From Nostoc sp. FACHB-110 (GTDB taxonomy: Bacteria; Cyanobacteriota; Cyanobacteriia; Cyanobacteriales; Nostocaceae): a stretch of 64,000 bases of DNA. Within the stretch, counting starts at the first letter, position 1; the number at the start of each line of letters is the position of its first letter. Both the position numbers and the translations under genes were made by a program. Below the pieces are notes generated by a model. The model was not told where the DNA came from. It did not search any database and was given only the letters and a program-made list of their open reading frames with translations. Where the stretch lies: positions 1 through 64,000 of the forward strand of contig NZ_JACJRU010000035.1 of NCBI RefSeq assembly GCF_014697425.1, read 5' to 3'. Positions 42,492-50,849 of the stretch are shown in pieces.

Positions 42492-43334
42492 ATGTTGGCT
42501 CAATTTCAGAGCTTATATCCCAACGGCAGTTTAATTTCCGAATTAGTAGACATTTTTCAAGGTAAATATATTGTTCGGGCTAGTGTCCAAATTGACGGTG
42601 TAACTCGTGCTACTGGTTTGGCCGCAGCCGACACCGTAGAAGCCGCCGAAGACCAAGCTAGAACTAGGGCTTTGATGGTTTTGGGCGTTACAAGTTCACC
42701 AGCAACCCAAGTTGAATCATCTCCCAAACCAACAATTGCAGTACAAGCAAATCCTGTGAGTAAAACAACAGTAGATGTTAATGAATCTACTTATGGGTCT
42801 AAAACAGATAGGGATTTGGAATTAGTGACAAGTAAAACAGAAATATCTTTCCCATCTACTACTAGTAAGAATATTGAACCAGAATTATTGGCAATTGATA
42901 CATTAAATACTAGTAATACTTACATTTCCTCCCCAAGCTTGAATTCTAGCTTACCTTTAACTCCAGAACCAGCATTTACTCACCATACAGATGATTTGGA
43001 TATTGCCGTATCTCATCAACCAGAAACTCCAGCTTTTTCTGGGATGACTGCGAGTAATGTCACTCCATTTACACCACGTAATTCTAGTTCTTCAGAAACT
43101 ACAACCGCTCCCACAACTAGTAAAAGAAAAAAGAAAGCTGAAGCAGTAGATTTGTCTGATATTATTGCCAAAACTGATGTAGAACTTCAACGTTTAGGTT
43201 GGACACCAGAACAAGGAAGAGAGCATTTAATTAAAACTTACAATAAAAGAGGGCGGACTTTGCTGACTGAAGATGAATTGCAAAGTTTTCTCCAATATCT
43301 ACAATCTCAACCTGATCCAATCGCCGGGTTTTAA
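42492..43334 (+). CDS. unknown protein with conserved ends and disordered middle
   Basis: 280 residues in three parts. Residues 1-70 (FQSLYPNGSLISELVDIFQG, YIVRASVQIDGVTRATGLAA, ARTRALMVLGV) form a small alpha/beta unit reminiscent of Rad52/dsRBD-like DNA-annealing proteins. This is a weak impression. Residues 72-215 are Ser/Thr/Pro-rich and probably disordered. The C-terminal 60 residues (AEAVDLSDIIAKTDVELQRL, GREHLIKTYNKRGRTLLTED) are helical and end in ELQSFLQYLQSQPDPIAGF. A second, out-of-frame copy of that last piece follows the stop. ATG has CAGTATT upstream, a poor ribosome-binding site. Function unknown. Confidence 0.7.
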   Translation: MLAQFQSLYPNGSLISELVDIFQGKYIVRASVQIDGVTRATGLAAADTVEAAEDQARTRALMVLGVTSSPATQVESSPKPTIAVQANPVSKTTVDVNESTYGSKTDRDLELVTSKTEISFPSTTSKNIEPELLAIDTLNTSNTYISSPSLNSSLPLTPEPAFTHHTDDLDIAVSHQPETPAFSGMTASNVTPFTPRNSSSSETTTAPTTSKRKKKAEAVDLSDIIAKTDVELQRLGWTPEQGREHLIKTYNKRGRTLLTEDELQSFLQYLQSQPDPIAGF

Positions 43335-43339
43335 TTAGT

Positions 43340-43411
43340 CATTTATTAACCGAAGCAGAACTACTAGATTTTCTCAAATACTTGGAATCTTTAGCCACAC
43401 CCTTAATTTAG
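43340..43411 (+). pseudogene. duplicated C-terminal fragment of the 42492 gene
   Basis: Read in its own frame, the 24 codons give HLLTEAELLDFLKYLESL and end ATPLI and stop, parallel to the functional tail TLLTEDELQSFLQYLQSQ and PDPI of the gene just upstream. The copy starts six bases after that gene's stop in another frame and has no start. It is a partial tandem duplication, diverged by substitutions. Confidence 0.65.
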
Positions 43412-43437
43412 TAGGTTGGGCATAATACCCAGCCTAC
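43411..43437. terminator. hairpin between converging genes
   Basis: GTAGGTTGGG and CCCAGCCTAC pair (one G:U-type mismatch) around a seven-base loop, followed by an A-run on the plus strand (T-run for the minus strand is on the other side only in part). It lies exactly between the 42492 gene and clpP. It resembles the arms of the 149-bp repeat. Confidence 0.5.
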
Positions 43438-43449
43438 AATAAAAAATAA

Positions 43450-44055
43450 CTACACCACAGCCATTGGACGGCTACCCGCAGAGTGACGGTCAATTACTTG
43501 GTCAATCAAACCGTATTCTCTGGCTTCGTCGGGTGACATGAAGAAATCGCGTTCGGTGTCTTCTGCAATGCGCTCAATGGGCTGACCTGTGTGGTCTGCG
43601 AGAAAGTCGTTGAGTCGCTTCTTGTGATACAAAATTTCCCGCGCTTGAATTTCAATGTCGGTAGCTTGGCCTTGTGCGCCGCCTAAAGGTTGGTGAATCA
43701 TAATCCGCGAATGGGGTAGACTCATCCGCTTACCTTTAGTACCAGCACTCAAAAGAAAAGCTCCCATACTTGCCGCTAATCCGGTACAAATGGTACAGAC
43801 ATCTGGACGGATATGCTTCATAGTGTCAAAAATACCCATACCAGCAGTTACCGAACCGCCGGGAGAGTTAATGTACATATAAATGTCTTTTTCTGGGTCT
43901 TCTGCATCCAAGAACAGCATTTGGGCAACTATTAAGTTAGCTAAGTTGCTGTCAATCTGTTGTCCCAAGAAGATGATACGCTCACGCAACAGCCGTGAGT
44001 AGATATCAAAGGCGCGTTCGCCTCGACCCGATTGTTCAATAACGATAGGAATCAT
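43450..44055 (-). CDS. clpP: ATP-dependent Clp protease proteolytic subunit
   Basis: 201 residues of ClpP, the serine-protease core that works with ClpC or ClpX. Catalytic triad Ser96 (TGLAASMGAF), His121 (SRIMIHQPLGG) and Asp170 (ERDFFMSPDEA) is intact, as are the DIYMYINSPGGSVTAGMGI oxyanion region and the FLGQQIDSNLAN loop. Cyanobacteria carry several ClpP and one ClpR. Which paralogue this is cannot be decided. The intact triad rules out ClpR. It is not next to clpX. Start ATG 44055. Confidence 0.96.
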   Translation of the reverse strand: MIPIVIEQSGRGERAFDIYSRLLRERIIFLGQQIDSNLANLIVAQMLFLDAEDPEKDIYMYINSPGGSVTAGMGIFDTMKHIRPDVCTICTGLAASMGAFLLSAGTKGKRMSLPHSRIMIHQPLGGAQGQATDIEIQAREILYHKKRLNDFLADHTGQPIERIAEDTERDFFMSPDEAREYGLIDQVIDRHSAGSRPMAVV

Positions 44056-44492
44056 GCAGCGTTCTTGTAGCTAAATTACATCTATTTTATCGATTTTGAT
44101 TTTAGCGATGACAACGGCTAATGGCGGTTTTCACCCCTAAAATGGCGAATTAACTCTTGAAGAAGGCAGATGTTAATCATTATTTACAGGCACTTTTAAT
44201 CAAGAGCAGCGTCTAAGGAATTGTCTTTATTTGCTGAGGGCGGTCAACTAAACATATCTGACACGCTGACTCAGGCAATTAAGGAATGCTACACCATCTT
44301 AGTAGCTTGGCTGTCAGACTGCTGAAACAATATCCTAAAACGTGGATTTTGTCAGTAACTGAGAACTTTGCAATTTATTGAATAAGTTCAGGGCATTTGT
44401 CCAGCTAACCCCACATTCGGAAACTTATGGCTTTGGGGTGTATTTAAAAAACGGATTTCATTTGCAGTGCTATCACTTGAGGGAGACCTGCC
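44056..44492. other. divergent promoter region of clpP and a small ORF
   Basis: No gene. AT-moderate sequence without tandem repeats. The clpP promoter should lie in 44056-44150. Short complementary pieces (cattttagccg/cggctaatgg) near 44110-44150 are not convincing. Confidence 0.4.
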
Positions 44493-44654
44493 ATGCTAGA
44501 AAAACTTGTGCAAGCCGCCATCATTACTTTCTTGCTTCATCTGATAGCAGGAATTAATCCTCATACAAAAATTCAAGCTAACGTCAAAGCACCCACACCA
44601 GAAACTTCAACAACACTCATCAGTTTTCTGTGGCGTTCTTTGCCTGAGCGTTAA
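44493..44654 (+). CDS. 53-residue small protein, possible membrane-associated
   Basis: An ATG at 44493 is preceded by GAGGGAGA at 44479-44486, a good ribosome-binding site, and opens 53 codons: MLEKLVQAAIITFLLHLIAG is hydrophobic or amphipathic, then INPHTKIQANVKAPTPETST and the end TLISFLWRSLPER. No family is recognised. Support is the ribosome-binding site and the plausible composition. Conservation in relatives would decide. Confidence 0.45.
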   Translation: MLEKLVQAAIITFLLHLIAGINPHTKIQANVKAPTPETSTTLISFLWRSLPER

Positions 44655-44825
44655 GCAGTCCCAATGAAACTGATTTCACCAGCCTTGTGTGAAAGAACAG
44701 CTAGTATCTTTACTCAGCACTTTCAAGACTGTTTTTGGTTGAGTTTTGTTTAGGTGTGTATCTCGCTTAATGCTTGAAGAATGTAGACTGGGCAAAGAAG
44801 GCATCTATCCTCACACAACAAGCTC

Positions 44826-46883
44826 ATGACTAATCGCCTTGCCCAAGCCAAGAGTCTCTACCTGCGTAAACACGCCGAAAATCCGATTGATTGGTGGCCT
44901 TGGTGTGATGAAGCTCTCACCACTGCTAAGGCAGAAAATAAACCTATCTTTCTTTCCATTGGTTACTCTAGTTGCCACTGGTGTACTGTGATGGAAGGTG
45001 AGGCTTTTTCTAATGCTGCGATCGCAGATTACATGAATGCCAATTTTCTGCCTATAAAAGTAGACAGAGAAGAACGCCCAGACATCGACAGCATTTATAT
45101 GCAGGCATTACAGATGATGACTGGTCAAGGTGGTTGGCCGTTAAATGCCTTTCTTTCTCCGGAAGATTTGGTTCCTTTTTACGCTGGGACTTATTTTCCG
45201 GTTGATCCCCGCTACGGCCGTCCTGGTTTTTTACAAGTTCTGCAAGCTTTACGGCGCTACTATGACACCGAAAAAGAGGAACTGCGCCAACGCAAAGCAG
45301 TAATTTTAGACTCGCTCCTCACCTCTGCAATCTTGCAAAATGATGATCCCCAACCAGTTGCAGAAAATGAATTACTAGGTAAAGGTTGGGAAACTAGCAC
45401 GGGGATCATTACTGCTAATCAATACGGTAACAGTTTCCCGATGATGCCTTATGCTGAATTAGCACTGCGGGGAAATCGGTTGAATTTGCCATCTCGCTAT
45501 GATGGTCAGCAAATTTGTACTCAACGCGGACTAGATTTAGCCCTGGGTGGAATTTATGATCATGTAGGTGGCGGCTTTCATCGCTATACAGTTGATCCCA
45601 CCTGGACAGTGCCTCACTTTGAAAAGATGCTGTATGACAATGGGCAAATTGTCGAGTATCTAGCAAATTTATGGAGTGCGGGTATTCAAGAACCGGCTTT
45701 TGCTAGGGCTGTGGCGGGAACTGTACAATGGCTGCAACGCGAAATGATTGCCCCGGAAGGCTACTTTTACGCGGCTCAAGATGCAGATAGTTTCATTAAT
45801 TCTGATGCAGTCGAGCCAGAAGAAGGGGCTTTTTATGTGTGGAGTTACAGCGAACTCGCACAGTTATTAACACCAGAAGAATTAAACCTATTACAACAAG
45901 AGTTTACAGTTAGTCCTCAAGGCAACTTTGAAGGGTTGAATGTATTGCAAAGGCGTAACCCTGGGGAATTGAGTCCAGAAATAGAAACAGCATTAGCAAA
46001 ATTATTTACAGCGCGTTATGGTGATGCACCAGAATCATTAAAGACTTTTCCCCCAGCCCGGAATAATCAAGAAGCCAAAACCCATAATTGGCCGGGGCGT
46101 ATTCCCTCGGTGACGGATACAAAAATGATTGTGGCTTGGAATAGTTTGATGATTTCTGGGTTAGCTAGAGCAGGTGGGGTCTTTCAATCACCTTTGTATT
46201 TGGAACTAGCCGCACAAGCCGCTAATTTTATTTGGGAAAATCAGTTTGTCAATGGACGTTTCCACCGACTCAATTATCAAGGTGAAGCGACAGTTTTAGC
46301 GCAGTCTGAAGACTACGCCTTTTTTATTAAAGCGTTACTGGATTTGCAAGCTTGTAGCCCAGAGGATAAACAATGGTTGGAAAAAGCGATCGCTATCCAA
46401 GAAGAATTCGACGAATTTCTCTGGAGTGTAGAACTAGGAGGATATTTTAACACATCTAGCGATGCTAGTCAGGAATTAATTGTCCGTGAACGCAGCTATG
46501 CGGATAATGCTACACCTTCAGCTAACGGAGTAGCGATCGCAAATCTTGTCAGGTTATCACTACTCACCGATAATCTGCACTATCTCGATTTATCAGAGCA
46601 AGGTTTAAAAGCCTTCCGAAGTATCATGGCTAGTCATCCTCAAGCTTGCCCTAGCTTATTCACCGCTTTGGATTGGTATCGTAACTCTACCCTAATTCGC
46701 AGCACCACTGAGCAAATTCAAGCTCTCATTCCTCAATATTTGCCAGTAGCAGCGTTTTCTGTCGTTTCTAACCTCCCACAAGGCAGTATCGCCTTAGTTT
46801 GCCAAGGTTTAAAATGTCTTGCACCAGCCACCAGCATTGAGCAAATGTTACAGCAAGTGCAGCAAAGTCAAACGAGAGGATGA
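44826..46883 (+). CDS. DUF255/YyaL thioredoxin-like and glycosidase-fold protein
   Basis: A 685-residue protein like bacterial YyaL and animal SPATA20. The N-terminal 170 residues are a thioredoxin-like domain with SIGYSSCHWCTVMEGEAFSN holding Cys50 and Cys53, followed by FLPIKVDREERPDIDSIYMQ and GGWPLNAFLSPE. The remainder is an (alpha/alpha) toroid related to N-acylglucosamine epimerases and glycosidases (DHVGGGFHRYTVDPTWTVPH, KMLYDNGQIVEYLA, YAAQDADSF, WNSLMISGLARAG, YADNATPSANGVA). The reaction is unknown. The size matches the family. The gene stands alone, 58 bp before a toxin-antitoxin pair. Confidence 0.92.
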   Translation: MTNRLAQAKSLYLRKHAENPIDWWPWCDEALTTAKAENKPIFLSIGYSSCHWCTVMEGEAFSNAAIADYMNANFLPIKVDREERPDIDSIYMQALQMMTGQGGWPLNAFLSPEDLVPFYAGTYFPVDPRYGRPGFLQVLQALRRYYDTEKEELRQRKAVILDSLLTSAILQNDDPQPVAENELLGKGWETSTGIITANQYGNSFPMMPYAELALRGNRLNLPSRYDGQQICTQRGLDLALGGIYDHVGGGFHRYTVDPTWTVPHFEKMLYDNGQIVEYLANLWSAGIQEPAFARAVAGTVQWLQREMIAPEGYFYAAQDADSFINSDAVEPEEGAFYVWSYSELAQLLTPEELNLLQQEFTVSPQGNFEGLNVLQRRNPGELSPEIETALAKLFTARYGDAPESLKTFPPARNNQEAKTHNWPGRIPSVTDTKMIVAWNSLMISGLARAGGVFQSPLYLELAAQAANFIWENQFVNGRFHRLNYQGEATVLAQSEDYAFFIKALLDLQACSPEDKQWLEKAIAIQEEFDEFLWSVELGGYFNTSSDASQELIVRERSYADNATPSANGVAIANLVRLSLLTDNLHYLDLSEQGLKAFRSIMASHPQACPSLFTALDWYRNSTLIRSTTEQIQALIPQYLPVAAFSVVSNLPQGSIALVCQGLKCLAPATSIEQMLQQVQQSQTRG

Positions 46884-46941
46884 TTCTTTTTAGGAAGCAG
46901 AAAACTGATAAAGTCCATCTACTAAATCAAGCAAAATAGCA

Positions 46942-47166
46942 ATGAAAACCGAACAAGAAAGAAAAGAAATAATTGAATCTATCAATGTGTTGTTAAACCA
47001 AGCTTATGACAGTGTGTTAGATGAAATCCTCACGTATTTACAAAGAATAGATGATATGGAAGATGAAGAAGATTTACAAGCTATTAAGGAAGCTAGAGAA
47101 GATAGACGCATCAATGGTACTGTTTCTTGGAATGAATATCAAGGATATAACAAAGAAACGGCTTAA
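46942..47166 (+). CDS. antitoxin-like protein of a RelE-type pair
   Basis: 74 residues, helical and acidic (ERKEIIESINVLLNQAYDSV, EILTYLQRIDDMEDEEDLQA), ending INGTVSWNEYQGYNKETA, a tail seen in cyanobacterial antitoxins next to RelE toxins. Its stop overlaps the toxin start by one base (TAATG), which signals coupling. The toxin is frameshifted, so this gene now has no intact partner. Without the toxin behind it I would not have named it. Confidence 0.75.
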   Translation: MKTEQERKEIIESINVLLNQAYDSVLDEILTYLQRIDDMEDEEDLQAIKEAREDRRINGTVSWNEYQGYNKETA

Positions 47167-47428
47167 TGTATCAAGTTGAATTAACCAAGGGTGCGCTAAA
47201 ACAACTAAATAAACTACCCAAGAATATTAAAGAACGCATCGATGCTAAAATTCTAGATTTGGCTATAGAAACGCGTCCAAATGGAGTTAAAAAATTCAAG
47301 GTGATGACAATTCTTATCGGATTCGAGTAGGAGATTACCGCATCATTTATGAAATCTATGATGATATTTTACTAATAACTGTAATTAGAATAGGGCATAG
47401 AAGTAAAATTTATAAAGACGAAATCTGA
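47166..47428 (+). pseudogene. RelE-family toxin with a frameshift
   Basis: The frame from ATG 47166 gives YQVELTKGALKQLNKLPKNI and NGVKKFKV before stopping at 47328-47330. From the same place in the +1-shifted frame the missing half follows: DDNSYRIRVGDYRIIYEIYD, LLITVIRIGHRSKIYKDEI, stop 47426-47428. Together they are a full RelE/ParE protein of about 87 residues. The break is at the GG of aaggtgatgac (47300-47301), where relatives would read GGT GAT, so one G was probably lost. The toxin is inactive unless frameshifting occurs or the base is a sequencing error. Confidence 0.8.
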
Positions 47429-47436
47429 CAAATAAC

Positions 47437-47527
47437 AGGACTTACGCAAAATCATGAAAAAAAGAACCGCAAAGAGCGCAAAGGACACGAAGTTAAGAGA
47501 ATTTGAGAGGGTTCTTGCGTAAGTCCT
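47437..47527. mobile_element. 91-bp element with 13-bp inverted ends
   Basis: AGGACTTACGCAA (47437-47449) and TTGCGTAAGTCCT (47515-47527) are perfect inverted repeats around an A/G-rich centre (gaaccgcaaagagcgcaaag). No coding frame. It follows the toxin pseudogene directly. One arm recurs alone at about 28218. The form is that of a MITE or folded repeat. Confidence 0.65.
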
Positions 47528-47726
47528 AAAATAAAAAAAATCTGGCGTTGCATAAATGCAGGATGAATTAAGCCTTTTCAGCAAGGTTAACTATCGATTT
47601 TTCTCGTCTTTGCGTCTTTGCGCCTTTGCGCGAAACAAAAAACATCCCTCTAATTATCAACGCCACAAATCTCAGGTCTAGAGACAAAATTCAGGTGTGG
47701 TGCAAAATAGGGACATAGAAACACAA

Positions 47727-48314
47727 ATGACTCAGCACTCAGCACTTTTATCTGCCATTGTATTGGCTGGCGGTAAAAGTTCACGGATGGGACAGGATAA
47801 AGCTTTGCTGACGGTTGAAGGTGTGCCTTTATTACAGCGAGTTTGTCAGATTGCGGCGGCTTGTGCTGAGACTGTTTTTATTGTCACTCCTTGGCCGGAA
47901 CGCTATCAACATTTAACACTGCCTCGTTGTCAGTTTATTTTAGAAGCGCCTGTAAATCATGGGCCGTTGGTGGGGTTTGCCCAAGGACTTGCACAGGTGC
48001 AAACTGATTGGGTGCTGTTACTTGCTTGCGATTTACCAAAGTTGCAGGTTGAGGTGTTGCAAGGATGGGTGGCGCAACTTGATAATGTAGGGGAAGATGC
48101 GATCGCCGCTTTAGCTCATCATCCTAAAGGCTGGGAACCTCTGTGCGGTTTTTATCGCCGTCAGTGTTTGCCGCAACTACTAGATTTTATCAACCAAGGC
48201 GGGCGATCGTTTCAGCAGTGGCTGAAGTTGCATCCTATACAATTTTTGTCCGTCCCAACTGAAGAAATCTTGTTTAACTGTAATACCCCAGAAGATTGGG
48301 CATTAATCAAATAA
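47727..48314 (+). CDS. mobA: molybdenum cofactor guanylyltransferase
   Basis: MobA, about 195 residues, attaches GMP to molybdopterin. The nucleotide-binding motif SAIVLAGGKSSRMGQDKALL, the GVPLLQRVCQIAAACAETVF segment, PLVGFAQGLAQVQTDWVLLL with the metal-site LACDLPKL and the terminal FNCNTPEDWAL are all present. The frame can start at GTG 47697, but ATG 47727 (MTQHSALLSAIVLAGG) is more natural. Its first codons are the dispersed repeat actcagcactcagcactttt, so repeat sequence supplies the N-terminus. No other molybdopterin gene lies near. It relates to nitrate assimilation enzymes that need the cofactor. Confidence 0.93.
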   Translation: MTQHSALLSAIVLAGGKSSRMGQDKALLTVEGVPLLQRVCQIAAACAETVFIVTPWPERYQHLTLPRCQFILEAPVNHGPLVGFAQGLAQVQTDWVLLLACDLPKLQVEVLQGWVAQLDNVGEDAIAALAHHPKGWEPLCGFYRRQCLPQLLDFINQGGRSFQQWLKLHPIQFLSVPTEEILFNCNTPEDWALIK

Positions 48315-48534
48315 AAACATCCTTTTATCTAGCAAATAACCCAAAATTAAAATATAGCTGTAGTCACTTCTGACTCCTAAACTCTGTTGATAAAAATGTA
48401 ATAAACAATACATTTTTCTGGTAAATATTAGTCATTCCAAGTCAGCATATCAGCATAATCAATCTTTGAAGGGTTGCTGTATCGTTCACGTTTTGTTACA
48501 AAAGTACAAAGAACTTCTAGAGACCCATAACCAA

Positions 48535-49329
48535 ATGTTCGGCGGACTAACTGGTTTACAAGATCCTAAAGGCACTGACTGGGGTGAGCGAATGCTCAAC
48601 ACAGTCGCCAGCCAAACGATTCGCCATTTGTTTACTCAAAGCGAGTCAGTAGAAGTCTTTGTACGCTGCTATCCCTCCAGCAAGTTGTTGCAAGGCAGCA
48701 TTGATAGCTTCAAAATGAGTGGTCGTGGCTTAGTCATCCGTAGAGATTTTGCGGTAGAGGAGATGTCTTTTGAGACGGATGCGGTGGCGATAGATTTTGG
48801 CGCGGTATTAAGTGGCAAGTTAAATCTCAAGCAACCTACCCAGGCGATCGCTCAAGTAGTATTATCCGAAGCAGGTATTAACCAAGCCTTCAAAGCAGAA
48901 CTGGTAAAAAAACGTCTAGTTAACCTTGATGTACCCACCTTGACAGCATTATCTGACGGTAAGCCAGTTTCCTTTCCCGAAGTTCAGGTAAAATTATTGC
49001 CAGGAAATCGTCTGCAAATCGCCGCCAAAGCCGATTTGAATAATGGCGAACTGATCCCCGTAAATATGACAGTTTCCATCGCTGTAGAACGGCGGCGACG
49101 GATTTCATTTCAAGACCCACAAATTGACCTTGAGCAAGTGCCAGAAGCGCAAAAAGCCACTTCCCAAACCCTGAGCAAAGCACTAGCAGAAATTTTAGAT
49201 AATATGGTCGATTTAGATCGCTTTGACCTTGATGGAGTCAAAATGCGCCTTAACCGTTTAGAAACTGAAGGGCAAAAATTAATTTTCAGTGGATATGCGG
49301 AGATTGAACGCATTCCTCGTAGTTCTTAA
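48535..49329 (+). CDS. DUF2993 protein (LmeA-like lipid-binding)
   Basis: About 264 residues of the DUF2993 family, common in cyanobacteria and actinobacteria, whose members have a tubular lipid-binding fold. The stretches FTQSESVEVFVRCYPSSKLL, LQGSIDSFKMSGRGLVIRRD, FAVEEMSFETDAVAIDFGAV, KLLPGNRLQIAAKADLNNGE and RLETEGQKLIFSGYAEIERI are typical. The frame may be read from TTG 48466. I preferred ATG 48535 (MFGGLTGLQDPKG) because the upstream residues look non-conserved. No signal peptide is evident, so it is probably cytoplasmic or peripheral to membranes. It precedes sat by 136 bp. Confidence 0.8.
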   Translation: MFGGLTGLQDPKGTDWGERMLNTVASQTIRHLFTQSESVEVFVRCYPSSKLLQGSIDSFKMSGRGLVIRRDFAVEEMSFETDAVAIDFGAVLSGKLNLKQPTQAIAQVVLSEAGINQAFKAELVKKRLVNLDVPTLTALSDGKPVSFPEVQVKLLPGNRLQIAAKADLNNGELIPVNMTVSIAVERRRRISFQDPQIDLEQVPEAQKATSQTLSKALAEILDNMVDLDRFDLDGVKMRLNRLETEGQKLIFSGYAEIERIPRSS

Positions 49330-49465
49330 TCTTGAAATATTTTTTATCCCCACTGCCTAAGTTAGACACATTTTCTCAAGTATTTTTTCTTTCCGTACCA
49401 GCATTTTGATAAGTTAGTTAGTACATAGTTTGCAACAATTACATTCAATCGAAGAGGGGATTAAG

Positions 49466-50650
49466 TTGAGTCACCATCAAGATGCCATTGCGCCGCACGG
49501 TGGACAGTTAATTAATCGCATTGCCACGCCTGAACAAAGAGCAGAATTTCTCTCGAAGGCGGATTTTTTACCACGCGTGCAACTAGATGAGCGTGCAGTT
49601 TCAGATGTAGAAATGATTGCTATCGGTGCTTTTAGTCCACTCACTGGTTTTATGAACCAGTCAGACTATGATCTCGTCGTCACTCAAATGCGTCTGGCTA
49701 ACGGTCTGGTGTGGTCAATCCCGATTACACTTTCGGTAACAGAGGAAGTTGCTGCACCTCTTATAGAAGGCGATTACATCCGTCTTGATAACCCCCAAGG
49801 TGATTTCATTGCTGTTTTGCAACTAACCCAAAAATATCACTACGACAAAACCCGCGAAGCTATTAATGTTTACCGCACCGATGACGCAAAACATCCGGGG
49901 ATAAAGGTACTTTATAACCAAGGTTCGGTTCATCTTGCTGGTGATATCTGGTTACTCCAACGAGAAGATCATCCCCATTTCCCCAAATACCAAATTGATC
50001 CCGTCGCATCACGCCAGTTATTCAAAGAAAAAGGCTGGAAAACAATTGTTGGTTTTCAAACTCGCAACCCTATCCACCGCGCCCATGAATATATTCAAAA
50101 GTGCGCTTTAGAAACTGTGGATGGGCTGTTTTTACATCCCTTAGTTGGCGCGACCAAAGAAGATGATATCGCAGCTGATGTGCGGATGCGCTGCTATGAA
50201 ATTTTGTTAGAACATTACTACCCCTTAGACCGGGTGATTTTAGCAATTAACCCAGCTGCAATGCGTTATGCAGGCCCGCGTGAAGCAATTTTCCATGCTT
50301 TAGTTCGCAAAAACTACGGCTGCACTCACTTCATTGTTGGACGGGATCATGCAGGCGTTGGCGACTACTACGGTACTTATGATGCTCAATACATCTTTGA
50401 TGAATTTGAGCCTAGCGAAATCGGTATTGTCCCGATGAAGTTTGAACACGCGTTCTATTGCACGCGTACCAAGCAAATGGCCACAACTAAAACCAGTCCC
50501 AGCCGTCCAGAAGAACGGATTCACCTATCAGGAACAAAAGTCAGAGAAATGCTACGGCGCGGTGAATTACCCCCACCAGAATTCTCTCGCCCTGAAGTTG
50601 CAGCCGAATTGGCCCGGGCGATGCGAGTTCCAGTTCCAGCATTGACTTAA
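49466..50650 (+). CDS. sat: ATP sulfurylase (sulfate adenylyltransferase)
   Basis: About 394 residues of the single-chain Sat that makes adenosine 5'-phosphosulfate from sulfate and ATP, the entry step of assimilation. The N-terminus HGGQLINRIATPEQRAEFLS, the ATP motif GFQTRNPIHRAHEYIQK with its HxxH, GRDHAGVGDYYGTYDAQ and the C-terminal ISGTKVREMLR-like HLSGTKVREMLRRGELPPPE are intact. The open frame begins at TTG 49430, but TTG 49466 gives the family start LSHHQDAIAPHGG and has GAGGGG seven bases upstream, so I take it as the start. Single gene. Confidence 0.95.
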   Translation: MSHHQDAIAPHGGQLINRIATPEQRAEFLSKADFLPRVQLDERAVSDVEMIAIGAFSPLTGFMNQSDYDLVVTQMRLANGLVWSIPITLSVTEEVAAPLIEGDYIRLDNPQGDFIAVLQLTQKYHYDKTREAINVYRTDDAKHPGIKVLYNQGSVHLAGDIWLLQREDHPHFPKYQIDPVASRQLFKEKGWKTIVGFQTRNPIHRAHEYIQKCALETVDGLFLHPLVGATKEDDIAADVRMRCYEILLEHYYPLDRVILAINPAAMRYAGPREAIFHALVRKNYGCTHFIVGRDHAGVGDYYGTYDAQYIFDEFEPSEIGIVPMKFEHAFYCTRTKQMATTKTSPSRPEERIHLSGTKVREMLRRGELPPPEFSRPEVAAELARAMRVPVPALT

Positions 50651-50849
50651 ACAAGATATGGAGACAAGGGATCTGGGGAGTTCTTTCCCCATGTCTCTAA
50701 ATCTCTATCTTGATTGCACCTAAAAGTTTTGGTGGATTAATTATTGCTTGCTCGAGTTGGTGAAATGATAATAGTAAAAACTTAACTTTACACTGAGACT
50801 TCAGCCCTTTAAGCTGTTAGCTGACAGGCTGAGGACTGATGTCTAACTT
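50651..50849. other. sat-caspase gap
   Basis: A short inverted arrangement, ctggggagttctttccccatg, near 50670-50692 can form a hairpin behind sat. Upstream of the caspase gene tttaagctgttagctgacaggctgag looks like repeat sequence. No gene. Confidence 0.4.
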
